From assembly GCA_017481825.1 (NCBI GenBank), contig JAFUOR010000064.1, positions 1 to 54,677 on the forward strand: DNA of 54,677 nucleotides, written 5' to 3'. Of this stretch, positions 16,133 to 24,340 are shown in pieces. Made by a program: the position numbers and the translations under genes. Positions within the stretch are counted from its first letter, which is position 1; each line of letters opens with the position of its first letter. The notes beneath the pieces were generated by a model. That model saw only the letters and a program-made list of their open reading frames with translations. It had not been told where the DNA came from and did not search any database. Source of the DNA: Clostridia bacterium (GTDB lineage: Bacteria; Bacillota; Clostridia; Christensenellales; Aristaeellaceae).

Positions 16133-17965
16133 TTACCTCAATTGATCCACGTACCACGCTGCCACATCCCGGATTCGCCACAGTTCGCTCTCCTGCGAGA
16201 CGGTGCGCCACTGCTTTTCGTAGCGGTGCAGCCATCTCTCCATCCTCACCGCCAGCGCAGCATCCTTGCGCCCCTCGCGCACGGCATGGGCTGTTTCGTT
16301 CCACAGGCCAATGGCCTCCGCGGCCAGCTGCCAGCGCATCAGCATGGGACGTGCCGATGCATCCATGTGTATGCAGCATGCCCGCAACCCAGCCGCAGCT
16401 GCATCAAGGCGCTCCCGGGCAGCCTGCACCGCTGTTCCGGCTGACTGGTATGAATCCCCCACCTGTTGCAGGGGCGGCTGCGAAGGTGCACCCACCAGCA
16501 TCCCCTGCGCCCAATCCTTGTGGCGCACGATGAACCACCATTTGTATACCGCGCAGCCATCCAGATCATTCAGATGACCCACGCACTTTCCGCTGCGGTC
16601 AAGATAGGCAAGGCGCGAGATGCTCTCATTGATAGCCTCGAAAGGCGGCAGTCCTCCACTCCATGCCGCACATGCGCCGTAAATCATCCCAGGCAGGGAA
16701 AAGCGCGGATCGTTGATGTGTCCGTAATCACCCCAGTCGGTATTGAGCAGGCCCACCGCATGCCATTTGCGCCCATAAGCGGCCATGCGGCTGATGTTTT
16801 CATAGCTGGCGCCCAGCCGGGGCATCCACTGATTCCACCCATTCACGCCAGGGCAGACGTACTGGGTTGCTCCTGCCTGCGCCAGGATGCAGGTGTTGTC
16901 CTCACTTTCAGAAGCGCTGTAACCCCAGTTGAGGCAAATCGTCCCCTGGGGCAACTCGCTCAGAGCGTCGGCAAAGCGTACCACGATATCACCCCAGAAC
17001 ATCGGCTGACAGCCGCGCGAAACCACATGCCCGCAGAGCTTCTTCACAAAGCCGATGTAATGGGCGCGCTCGCCGACCTCAGCCATGATATCGGCGCTCC
17101 GGCCCTTGCCAAGGTCGTAGGTTTCGTCCGCGCAGATGTTGAACTTCCGCGAACGGAACAACGCCATATACTCGTCGATCATCGCTGCAATCTGCTCAAA
17201 CGCCGCCGGATCGCTGACGTTCACCGTATGATGCTCCATGCGGTGGGGCATGGTGGAGGGCATCTGATCGCTTCCTTCCATCTCGCACAGATGGCAGAAG
17301 GACTTTGACCGCAGCAGCTCCAGCAGATGCCCGAAGGATGACAGCGACGGCACCAGCTCCACGCCGCGGGCGGCGCAGTAATCGTCCAGCGCCATGATGT
17401 CCTCCGCCGTTAGAGGCGTGCCGATGCGCCACAGCTCCGTCACATCCCGGAAGAGGTAGGAGTGCTCGACGTACAGCTGCAGCTGGTTGAGTTTGTAAAA
17501 GCAGGCCTGATCCGCCAGATGCCTGAGCCAGTCCAGCGTCGGCACGCGCCCCCGGGTCACGTCATGATAAAAGCCGCGAGCCCGGAAGACAGGCGCATCC
17601 TCCACGATCAGTTCCGGAAGCATCCACCCGCTTTGACGGACGATCTGGCGCAGCGTCTGCACGCCATGCAGCAGTCCTTCTGCATCACAGCCTGTCACAC
17701 AGGCACCCTCCGGGTTGATCAGCAGAACATAGCCTGCATCAGCAGCATGCTTCTCCTGCAGGCAGATATCCCCCGCCCGGGCCGTACCGCAGCGGATATC
17801 CAGCGTCAGCCCGCAGTCCGCAGCGATCTCCGCCTGCAGCTGCGAGGCCGCCGTGCGGGCCAGAGCGTCATTTGTCCCCTGGAGCACAATGCATGCATCC
17901 GGGGTCAGCAAAAACGCGCCCTTCCCCATATGAAGATGGCGCGGATAGGGCAGCAAATGCAGCAT
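16133..17965 (-). CDS. GH20 beta-N-acetylhexosaminidase (cytoplasmic type)
   Basis: A 610-residue glycoside hydrolase. A GH20b-like N-terminal domain (about 1-120) precedes the TIM barrel, which carries GFYHDVTRGRVPTL at 131-144 and the catalytic Asp-Glu pair at 280-281 (NICADETYDLG). There is no signal peptide, so it probably acts inside the cell on imported GlcNAc- or GalNAc-containing oligosaccharides, like GcnA-type enzymes. AAGGAG lies 8 nt before the ATG. It is the last gene of a three-gene unit with the deaminase and the SH3 protein, an unexpected combination. Confidence 0.88.
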   Translation of the reverse strand: MLHLLPYPRHLHMGKGAFLLTPDACIVLQGTNDALARTAASQLQAEIAADCGLTLDIRCGTARAGDICLQEKHAADAGYVLLINPEGACVTGCDAEGLLHGVQTLRQIVRQSGWMLPELIVEDAPVFRARGFYHDVTRGRVPTLDWLRHLADQACFYKLNQLQLYVEHSYLFRDVTELWRIGTPLTAEDIMALDDYCAARGVELVPSLSSFGHLLELLRSKSFCHLCEMEGSDQMPSTMPHRMEHHTVNVSDPAAFEQIAAMIDEYMALFRSRKFNICADETYDLGKGRSADIMAEVGERAHYIGFVKKLCGHVVSRGCQPMFWGDIVVRFADALSELPQGTICLNWGYSASESEDNTCILAQAGATQYVCPGVNGWNQWMPRLGASYENISRMAAYGRKWHAVGLLNTDWGDYGHINDPRFSLPGMIYGACAAWSGGLPPFEAINESISRLAYLDRSGKCVGHLNDLDGCAVYKWWFIVRHKDWAQGMLVGAPSQPPLQQVGDSYQSAGTAVQAARERLDAAAAGLRACCIHMDASARPMLMRWQLAAEAIGLWNETAHAVREGRKDAALAVRMERWLHRYEKQWRTVSQESELWRIRDVAAWYVDQLR

Positions 17966-17980
17966 ATCAGCAGCTCCTTA

Positions 17981-18451
17981 TCATGCCGTGGGCGGCGCCG
18001 TCTCCGGGTCGAAGCGCTCCAGCAGAATGCCAGCTTCCCCAAAGAGCTCCAGGGTGAAATCGTCCGGGTAGCCCTCCTGATACACCACGCGCTTGATGCC
18101 GGCGTTGATGATCATCCTCGCGCAGACGCTGCAGGGCTGATGGGTGCAGTACAATGTCGCACCATCGATGGATACGCCCAGCTTCGCCGCCTGAATGATG
18201 GCGTTCTGCTCCGCATGGATGGCATAGCACACCTCGGCACGGGTGCCGGAGGCAATGCCCAGCTTGCGGCGGAGGCATTCGCCGCGCTCCCTGCAGGTCT
18301 TCAGTCCCGCCGGTGCGCCATTGTAGCCCGTGGTCATGATGCGCTTGTCCTTCACAATCACGCAGCCGATGGCACGCCCGGGCGTATTACAGCTCGTCCA
18401 GGTTGCGATCACATGCGCCATCTCCATAAACCGGCTGTCCCACTTGTTCAT
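17981..18451 (-). CDS. Deoxycytidylate (dCMP) deaminase
   Basis: A 156-residue zinc-dependent deaminase. The zinc and catalytic motifs are HAE (79-81) and QPCSVC (105-110), and NTPGRAIGC matches the nucleotide-binding part of dCMP deaminases. It converts dCMP to dUMP for thymidylate synthesis. The start at 18451 is preferred to an upstream ATG because AAGGAGG is well spaced. It follows the SH3 gene by 16 bp. Confidence 0.93.
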   Translation of the reverse strand: MNKWDSRFMEMAHVIATWTSCNTPGRAIGCVIVKDKRIMTTGYNGAPAGLKTCRERGECLRRKLGIASGTRAEVCYAIHAEQNAIIQAAKLGVSIDGATLYCTHQPCSVCARMIINAGIKRVVYQEGYPDDFTLELFGEAGILLERFDPETAPPTA

Positions 18452-18467
18452 TCGTAGATCCTCCTTG

Positions 18468-19544
18468 TTATCGCAAGCCCTGCCAGAGGGCTTCATTTTC
18501 TTTGGTCAGGGTATCACGGAAATCCGCATCCTCGGTGGAGACCATCGCTTCAAAGATGAGCGTTCCGCCGTATTCGTCCGCCTGATAGTCGCGCACGGTG
18601 ATGTGCAGCACATCGCTGTGCGTCACCTGCGTATGGATACCGGCCTCAAAGGACCGTTCCGTCCACTCCTCAGACACCGCGCGGCGGATGAGCACGAGCT
18701 CATTTCCTTCCCAGCGGAAGAGGCAGTCCTCATGCAGAGCACCTGCATAGCCGTTGTTCGCGCCGGAGTGCACGATGCCCAGCTCCGGATCAAGCCCATA
18801 ATTGCAAATGCCGTAGTCAATTCCGGGATGCTCAGCACGGACGTAGGTATCCGACGCCTTGTCGTAGACAAAGAACTCGGCGAAGAAATTGCTCGCGCCC
18901 AAGGAGACGAACACGACGATATCCGCCATGCCGTCAAAGTTCACATCCCTGAAAACAATGGGTGGTTCCTCTTCGAGGGCTGTCAAGTAAATCTCCTCAC
19001 CGCCCGGCGCAGTGTAGCGGTGAATGTAATCCCTGTCCGCCGTTGTACCAAGGATGGTCGTGCGCTGCTGCGGAATTTCAGCGAGGTAATCCGTGACCAT
19101 GTATCCCGTCACACTGCCAAACGCAACATAGCTCCAACCCGTCGACGTTTCACCCAGCACCTGCACCAGCTCCCCGTTGTCAGGGCAGAGGGCGACCAAA
19201 CCGTCCATCGAGGGCGACAGGCGCAGATTGACCCAGGTGCCGTTGGGGTTGTCCACCAGCCTCCAGGCATTCACGCTCTCGGGCATGCTTTGCGTCAGAT
19301 ACCTGCGCATCATACAGCCGGTTTCCGCGCCGATGCGCACCCAGCACCAGTCTTCTGCGGCATTTTCCAGCAGAATCACCGGCGTCCCTGTCAGGTACAG
19401 TCCCAGCGATTCCTCCTCCGAGGAGGGCCCGACACGCAGATGCACGCGGTCAGAATCGTCCCCGTCAACATAGAGCACCGTCTCTGCCTGGGCGAAGGGG
19501 AAGCACAGCATCAGCGTCAACAGGCATGCAAGCAGCTTTTTCAT
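18468..19544 (-). CDS. Exported SH3-domain protein with an FG-GAP-like C-terminal part
   Basis: A 358-residue secreted protein. A signal peptide (about 1-20, ending AQA) is followed by two bacterial SH3-like units (about 22-85 and 95-155, each with VxLRxxPS.. and WxxVRIG/YVAFG patterns). Residues about 195-265 contain DVNFDGMADIVVF, typical of calcium-binding FG-GAP/VCBS units. SH3b domains usually bind cell-wall peptide stems. It is the first gene of the unit, behind the promoter at 19631-19660. The role is not known. Confidence 0.75.
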   Translation of the reverse strand: MKKLLACLLTLMLCFPFAQAETVLYVDGDDSDRVHLRVGPSSEEESLGLYLTGTPVILLENAAEDWCWVRIGAETGCMMRRYLTQSMPESVNAWRLVDNPNGTWVNLRLSPSMDGLVALCPDNGELVQVLGETSTGWSYVAFGSVTGYMVTDYLAEIPQQRTTILGTTADRDYIHRYTAPGGEEIYLTALEEEPPIVFRDVNFDGMADIVVFVSLGASNFFAEFFVYDKASDTYVRAEHPGIDYGICNYGLDPELGIVHSGANNGYAGALHEDCLFRWEGNELVLIRRAVSEEWTERSFEAGIHTQVTHSDVLHITVRDYQADEYGGTLIFEAMVSTEDADFRDTLTKENEALWQGLR

Positions 19545-19630
19545 TCGTCAGCACCTCAAATACGGATTTGCTATTGAAACGATCCGGCCTTGCATTTTCA
19601 TCCATACACGGCGCATTCTTCCATCGGTTT

Positions 19631-19660
19631 ATTATACGGCAGAGCATGGGGTGCTGTCAA
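19631..19660 (-). promoter_or_regulatory. Sigma-A promoter of the SH3-dCMP deaminase-GH20 operon
   Basis: Minus strand: TTGACA (19660-19655), 18-bp spacer, TATAAT (19636-19631). Both hexamers are perfect. Confidence 0.82.
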
Positions 19661-19712
19661 CGGAAAGTCCTGCATATGCTCCCGTGAAACCGAAGTGAAA
19701 GGGAGTGCCGCC

Positions 19713-20987
19713 ATGCCCTCGCTCAAACGTCAGGCACTGACGCTGACCCTTGCCAATGCCTACACCCGCGCGCTGGGGTTTGCGCTGCGGCTCATCTCCG
19801 CCCGGTGGATGGGCGCAGAGGCCATGGGCGTCATGGAGCTGGCTTCCTCCGCCGTGATGCTGGCGATCACCCCCGTTACCGCAGGATTGCCCACCGCCAT
19901 CAGTCGCCTCGCTGCCCAGAAAAACGCTGACAGCCATGCCGTCCTTCGCGCCGGACTGCATGTGGTGAAGCGCCTCAGCGCGTTTCTGATCCCCGCCGTT
20001 GTGCTGCTTTCGCCCGCGATGGCCTGGCTCCTGGGCGACATGCGCACACTGCCGACCATCCTCATGAGTGCGCCAAGCATTCTGCTGCTGGGACTGTGCG
20101 CCGTTTACAGCGGCTGGTTCTATGCTCAGGGTGACGCTCGCATCCCCGCCCGCAGCGAATGCGTGGAGCAGACGGTACGCATCGTGCTCTCAGCCGTCCT
20201 GCTCCTGAGCCTGGCCGGAGGGAGCGTCGCCATCACGGCAGCGCTGCCCGGCGTGGCGGAGATTGCAGCAGGCATTGTCGTCTGGATGCTTTTTCGCGCC
20301 AGCTCGCCCAGGCTTCCCCGGCAAAGGGCGGATTCGTCCCTTTCGCGCTCCCTCCTGCGCCTTGCTGCGCCTACCACCGCCTCCCGCCTCGTCCAGACAG
20401 CGATGCGGGCACTCAATGCCGTGGTTCTGCCCGTGTGCCTGCGGCATTCCGGGCTGAGCGCCGCTGCTGCCACGGCCCAATTCGGCATGCTGGGCGGCAT
20501 GGCCATGCCGCTGATGATGCTGCCCGGCATCGTCACCGGCGCCATCTGCATGGTTGCTACGCCCGCCGTCTCCCGGCAGGAGGGCAATGCATGCCAGCTG
20601 CGTCGGACGATGCGGATGCTCCTTGCCGCAGCAGGCGGCATCGGCATCACAGCAAGCATCCTTCTATTCCTCGCATCGGATTTCATCAGCACCCGCCTGT
20701 ATTCAGAAGCCGCCCTCGCGCCGCTTTTGCGCCTGATGAGTCCCGCCGCCCTGCTCTTTGCAGTGCAGCAGGTACAGTTTGGTATGATCACCGGGCTTGG
20801 CCTCCAGCGCAAGGCCCTCACGGCGACCATTGCAACCTCTGCGCTGTCGCTGGTGCTCACCGCCGCGCTTTGTCCCATTCCGCGCATCCGCCTCTATGGC
20901 GCAGCCATCGCTTCGGTCATCACAGCATTGGTGCGCGTCGTGTGGAATCAGGCCCTCCTGCATCGGGCCATGCGCAGTTCCTGCTGA
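19713..20987 (+). CDS. SpoVB/MurJ-like oligosaccharide flippase
   Basis: A 424-residue membrane protein of the MATE-like/MVF superfamily with about 12-14 helices, similar to stage V sporulation protein B and other polysaccharide exporters. The N-terminus (LTLTLANAYTRALGFALRLI) and the repeated halves fit. The start at 19713 follows AAAGGGAG; upstream codons overlap the divergent promoter and are not credible. SpoVB acts in spore cortex or envelope assembly, but the family also includes general lipid-linked oligosaccharide flippases, so the exact role is open. Confidence 0.8.
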   Translation: MPSLKRQALTLTLANAYTRALGFALRLISARWMGAEAMGVMELASSAVMLAITPVTAGLPTAISRLAAQKNADSHAVLRAGLHVVKRLSAFLIPAVVLLSPAMAWLLGDMRTLPTILMSAPSILLLGLCAVYSGWFYAQGDARIPARSECVEQTVRIVLSAVLLLSLAGGSVAITAALPGVAEIAAGIVVWMLFRASSPRLPRQRADSSLSRSLLRLAAPTTASRLVQTAMRALNAVVLPVCLRHSGLSAAAATAQFGMLGGMAMPLMMLPGIVTGAICMVATPAVSRQEGNACQLRRTMRMLLAAAGGIGITASILLFLASDFISTRLYSEAALAPLLRLMSPAALLFAVQQVQFGMITGLGLQRKALTATIATSALSLVLTAALCPIPRIRLYGAAIASVITALVRVVWNQALLHRAMRSSC

Positions 20988-20993
20988 ATTCCT

Positions 20994-21028
20994 TCACCGG
21001 CGGTACGGATGCTCTCCGGTGATTTTTT
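20994..21028 (+). terminator. Terminator of the SpoVB-like gene
   Basis: Stem TCACCGG / CCGGTGA followed by six T residues, 6 bp past the stop codon. Confidence 0.88.
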
Positions 21029-21050
21029 GCAACAAAATTCAAAAAAGGGG

Positions 21051-21079
21051 TTGACATCCAGACTGATTTGGTGTAAGAT
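21051..21079 (+). promoter_or_regulatory. tRNA promoter
   Basis: TTGACA (21051-21056), 17-bp spacer, TAAGAT (21074-21079), 32 bp before the first tRNA. The hexamers match those of the rRNA-like promoter at 104-132. Confidence 0.85.
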
Positions 21080-21111
21080 ATCACTTGTCGCCGAACGAGC
21101 GGCAAGGATGA

Positions 21112-21188
<77 letters not shown>

Positions 21189-21191
21189 TTT

Positions 21192-21265
21192 GGCTCAATA
21201 GCTCAGCTGGCCAGAGCGTCCGGTTCATACCCGGCAGGTCATAGGTTCGAATCCTATTTGAGCCA
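21192..21265 (+). tRNA. tRNA-Met (CAU), elongator type
   Basis: A 74-nt tRNA with acceptor GGCTCAA / TTGAGCC, anticodon loop TTCATAC (CAU) and T-arm ATAGG / CCTAT. CCA is not encoded (CAC follows). Base 27:43 appears unpaired (T/C). It lacks the initiator hallmarks. From sequence alone a lysidine-modified tRNA-Ile cannot be fully excluded, but overall it resembles clostridial elongator Met tRNAs. Confidence 0.88.
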
Positions 21266-21271
21266 CACGTC

Positions 21272-21299
21272 AACGCAAGTCGAAAGGCTTGCGTTTTTT
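21272..21299 (+). terminator. Terminator of the tRNA pair
   Basis: Stem AACGCAAG / CTTGCGTT followed by a T-tract, 6 bp after the second tRNA. Confidence 0.88.
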
Positions 21300-21319
21300 C
21301 TTGTCTTTGGGCATAAAGC

Positions 21320-21349
21320 AACCCGCTGTCATGAATCTGACAGCGGGTT
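21320..21349 (-). terminator. Terminator of the MarR gene
   Basis: Perfect 12-bp stem AACCCGCTGTCA / TGACAGCGGGTT with a six-base loop, 5 bp after the marR stop. T residues exist on both sides, so it may work in both directions. Confidence 0.75.
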
Positions 21350-21354
21350 ATTTC

Positions 21355-21828
21355 TTATCCTTGTTCCTTCTCCGCCAAGGCCTTCCCCATTTCGATAAGG
21401 GTAGCCAGGGCATTGTTCAGGCGCTTGATATCGCTGAGGCTGAAGCCCTCCGGCCATTCGCGAACCTGCTTGCTGATGCTCTGGCGAATCTCCGCCGCCA
21501 TCGCCTCGCCCTCGGGCAGCAGATGGACATTCACAATGCGGCGATCCTTCTCGCTCCGCACGCGCTCCAGCAGCCCGCGCTCCCGCAGACTGTCCAACAG
21601 GGGCGTGATGTTGGGCTTGGCAATGCCCAGGCTGGCGCTGATCTCACTGATGCTCATGCTGCCGCCAGAAAGCATCACCATGATCTGAATGTGGGAAAAG
21701 GGCATTTTAAACTCATGGGATACCTGATCAATATGCACCAACCGCTTGGGCAGCAGCGGCAGCGCATCATATAGGTTGCCGGTAATCGCATCCACTAACG
21801 CTGTATCATCCATCCAGTTTCTAGCCAT
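21355..21828 (-). CDS. MarR family transcriptional regulator
   Basis: A 157-residue winged-helix regulator. The recognition region SISEISASLGIAKPNITPLL (about 60-79) and the wing RSEKDRRIVNVHLL (about 91-104) are typical. MarR proteins are dimeric repressors released by small ligands. GGAGG lies 9 nt before the ATG. It is a single gene with its own promoter and a palindrome over the predicted transcription start, so it may regulate itself; no target gene is divergently placed. Confidence 0.88.
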   Translation of the reverse strand: MARNWMDDTALVDAITGNLYDALPLLPKRLVHIDQVSHEFKMPFSHIQIMVMLSGGSMSISEISASLGIAKPNITPLLDSLRERGLLERVRSEKDRRIVNVHLLPEGEAMAAEIRQSISKQVREWPEGFSLSDIKRLNNALATLIEMGKALAEKEQG

Positions 21829-21880
21829 TCTTCCGTCCCTCCGTATCTCTTATGAATATCATCACATCAATAGTCATCAA

Positions 21881-21898
21881 TTATCAATAAATCGATAA
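21881..21898. promoter_or_regulatory. Candidate MarR operator palindrome
   Basis: An 18-bp imperfect palindrome, TTATC...GATAA at its ends, 14 of 18 positions symmetric. It overlaps the predicted transcription start of marR, in an AT-rich 130-bp leader. Confidence 0.45.
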
Positions 21899-21906
21899 GC
21901 ATTATT

Positions 21907-21935
21907 ATCATATCATATTGCAAAGATTCTGACAA
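21907..21935 (-). promoter_or_regulatory. Sigma-A promoter of marR
   Basis: Minus strand: TTGTCA (21935-21930), 17-bp spacer, TATGAT (21912-21907). Confidence 0.7.
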
Positions 21936-21964
21936 TCGTTTCTGTACACAAATCCATGTGTTTT

Positions 21965-23443
21965 TTACACCGCATTCATCATCTGTTCCAACGCAGCGCG
22001 GGTTTCTGCGGGCGACAGCACATGCTTGCGCAGCAGCTCATTGACAAAATAGCTCCGGAATTTCTGCATGAAGGCAGGCAGCGTGATAAGCGCCTCGGAG
22101 TGATTCTCGCTCAGCTCATACCCGGTATAGGCGTCCAGCATCAGCACGCCCTTGCCCTCGTAGAGGGTGATTTCATTCTGCACCTCCGGGAAGTCCGCCC
22201 GAAGGAGATGGATATGGAAGAACGGATTTTCCGCCGCCACCTGCAGCAAATGCCGGATGATCGCCTTGCGCTCCTCCACCGTATAGGCACGCTGAATGAA
22301 GAAGTGATCCGTCTGCACGCCGGTCTGCATGAAGCGCTCCAGAGCCGGCATGCTGTATACCAGATGCGTCGGCCGGTGCTTGGTGAACATGTTGGCGTTG
22401 CGGGCGTCGTGGATCTTCACCAGTGCCGCCATAAGCTCGTTGAGCTCAGCGCCTTCTGCCAGGCCAGCCTGCTCGAAGCCCTCGGTCACGGCGCCCAGCA
22501 GAAGCTGCGTCGGCAGACAGTTGAAATGCACATCCGGCTTGATGGAATAGATCGCACACTCCTCTTCCAGCGCTGCATACTGGGCAGTGTAGGCCACAAA
22601 GTCTTCCGCCCTGCCCTCCAGCCTTAGAACGGGCTTGAGGAGCTCCAGCTTGTACCGCCAGGTATCCAGAATATGAATGACCGGAACAAGCAGTCCGCCC
22701 TTTTTGCCATAGGCAAAGCGCCCCTTGTCATAGAGCACAAACTGATGCTGCTGCTTGCCGCCCTGCTCATCCTCCACAATAATGAACAAACAGCCTGTCC
22801 GATACAGCGCTACCATCTCCGGCGGACAGCTGTCATGATCGATCAGACGCGCATTGTACCAGATTTTGCTCACCAGGGGCAGGATGCCCGTGATGTTCTG
22901 GGCCACTTCGTCATCGCCAATATACACATAATGCCGCATGCTGACCCGACCTTCCTCCCCGGCCCGGTTGAAGGCCTCGGCCAGCGTCCAGCTGATGGCG
23001 CTCTGGCAGCAGGAGGACATAACGATCTCCACCTTTGCGCATTGCGCCATGGGCTGGAGCAGCTCCAGCAGCGCATGCTCCTCGTCTGTGCCATCCGCAT
23101 TGATGCTGCGCACCAGAACCGGCTCGGAGGTTTCCTGATCGTTGATCATCGCGCCGATGGCCTGATAGCTGCGATATTCATTCATGCCCACGCGTTTGAT
23201 GTTCAGCGCTTCCTCCAGCGCATCAAAGCGCTCTTTGGGCCATGCATCGCCAATGGCTTCCCGGAAGGCCGCAAGGAACTTCGCATCCACCTCGTGGCTC
23301 GTATCGCCTGCAAGAATGCGGAACATGCTGTTGCGGCTCCGGAATCCCACCAGCCGGGCAGCCTCCGACGCCGACATATGCTCTTCGTCCAGAGTTCTTT
23401 GCAGGCATTCGCTGAAGCTTTCGACTTTCATCCTTTGCATCAT
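21965..23443 (-). CDS. Large HTH-domain protein of unknown function
   Basis: A 492-residue soluble protein. The N-terminus (about 8-75) resembles a degenerate XRE/lambda-type helix-turn-helix: EHMSASEAARLVGFRSRNSM followed by FRILAGDTS. The remaining 400 residues match nothing I recognise and show no membrane segment. It probably acts as a transcriptional regulator with a large sensory part. Two ATGs lie very close to GGAGG and a third four codons later; I kept the first, but the start is uncertain by a few codons. It has its own promoter and is divergent from a small XRE gene. Confidence 0.6.
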   Translation of the reverse strand: MMQRMKVESFSECLQRTLDEEHMSASEAARLVGFRSRNSMFRILAGDTSHEVDAKFLAAFREAIGDAWPKERFDALEEALNIKRVGMNEYRSYQAIGAMINDQETSEPVLVRSINADGTDEEHALLELLQPMAQCAKVEIVMSSCCQSAISWTLAEAFNRAGEEGRVSMRHYVYIGDDEVAQNITGILPLVSKIWYNARLIDHDSCPPEMVALYRTGCLFIIVEDEQGGKQQHQFVLYDKGRFAYGKKGGLLVPVIHILDTWRYKLELLKPVLRLEGRAEDFVAYTAQYAALEEECAIYSIKPDVHFNCLPTQLLLGAVTEGFEQAGLAEGAELNELMAALVKIHDARNANMFTKHRPTHLVYSMPALERFMQTGVQTDHFFIQRAYTVEERKAIIRHLLQVAAENPFFHIHLLRADFPEVQNEITLYEGKGVLMLDAYTGYELSENHSEALITLPAFMQKFRSYFVNELLRKHVLSPAETRAALEQMMNAV

Positions 23444-23497
23444 TCCTCCATCTCATGAGGTTCGCGCCAAATTTCCTGCTTAGTCATCATTGGGATA

Positions 23498-23526
23498 ATA
23501 ATATCACCGAATGATGCTAAAGTCAA
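23498..23526 (-). promoter_or_regulatory. Sigma-A promoter of the large HTH protein gene
   Basis: Minus strand: TTGACT (23526-23521), 17-bp spacer, TATTAT (23503-23498). Confidence 0.68.
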
Positions 23527-23571
23527 TCAGGTAAACTAATCGTGTTACACGCCAGGAAGGAAGGCGCGCGT

Positions 23572-23808
23572 ATGAAAATATACACCTACAACGGTAAAAG
23601 CAACCTGTGCGGGCCGCGCATCCGCATGGAGCGCGAACGGCAGGGGCTGACGCAGGAGCAGTTGGCTGCCCGCCTGCAGGTGGTTGATATTCAGCTGAAC
23701 CAAAAGGCCATCAGCCGCATTGAAAACGGCGAACGCCTTGTAGCCGACTTTGAACTGAAGATGCTCGCTCAGGTTCTCTGCGTGACTGCGGAGCAGCTGC
23801 TGAGCTGA
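23572..23808 (+). CDS. Small XRE-family HTH regulator
   Basis: A 78-residue single-domain protein. The XRE helix-turn-helix spans about 18-75: IRMERERQGLTQEQLAARLQ, then NQKAISRIENGERLVADFEL. The start at 23572 is chosen from the AGGAAGGAAGG site; ten further upstream codons are possible. It is divergent from the large HTH gene and has no obvious partner such as a toxin. Confidence 0.85.
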   Translation: MKIYTYNGKSNLCGPRIRMERERQGLTQEQLAARLQVVDIQLNQKAISRIENGERLVADFELKMLAQVLCVTAEQLLS

Positions 23809-23843
23809 CGCAAGCACCATTATACCACATTTTTTTGTGTACA

Positions 23844-23877
23844 GCCGCATGATTTGCAAATAATCTGTGGCTTTTTT
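23844..23877 (+). terminator. Terminator of the XRE gene
   Basis: Stem GCCGCA / TGTGGC (one G-U pair) with a 16-base loop, followed by six T residues. Confidence 0.65.
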
Positions 23878-23988
23878 ATGTTTTCGGGGCTAAGATTAAC
23901 CATTCCTCATGGATTTCTAATCCATTCGCACTGGTTTTTGACCATCCGCCGTGATATCATCATAGCCGTAGACAGGAGGTAAGCTACA

Positions 23989-24252
23989 ATGATCGAACTG
24001 CTTGGTAATATCATCGACTTTGCCTTTGATATCGTGGGTATGGTTCTGGACATCGTCTTTGAGGGTGTGGGGCTGGTTTTCAGCCTCATCGGCGGACTGT
24101 TCTCCCTGGCGCTGTCGCTGGGCGGGATCGCGCTGGTGGTGGGACTAATCGTGGTGCTGGTCAAGCGCAGCAGAAGGAAGCAGGCAGAGAATACCAACAC
24201 CTTCGAGTACGAAGGCGAAACGTTTGTCAGCTTCTACGACAAGGAGAATTAA
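23989..24252 (+). CDS. Small membrane protein of unknown function
   Basis: An 87-residue protein with two long hydrophobic stretches (about 5-30 and 32-60), then a basic cluster (KRSRRK) and an acidic tail with a Phe/Tyr-rich end. No family recognised. AGGAGG precedes the ATG. It has a terminator overlapping its stop codon and stands alone; no clear promoter hexamers were found in the gap before it. Confidence 0.6.
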   Translation: MIELLGNIIDFAFDIVGMVLDIVFEGVGLVFSLIGGLFSLALSLGGIALVVGLIVVLVKRSRRKQAENTNTFEYEGETFVSFYDKEN

Positions 24253-24274
24253 GTGAGGGACGCCTCACTTTTTC
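24251..24274 (+). terminator. Terminator overlapping the small membrane protein stop codon
   Basis: Stem AAGTGAGG / CCTCACTT with a GACG loop, then a T-rich run. Confidence 0.82.
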
Positions 24275-24303
24275 TTTACCAACCACGGCATTCATGCTAT
24301 AAT
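24275..24303 (+). promoter_or_regulatory. Promoter of the AAA+ operon
   Basis: Perfect -10 TATAAT (24298-24303) with a 17-bp spacer to a weak -35 TTTACC (24275-24280). Start codon 38 bp downstream. Confidence 0.6.
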
Positions 24304-24340
24304 GGATACAAATGACGAATTTTCAGGAAGGTGATGTCTC

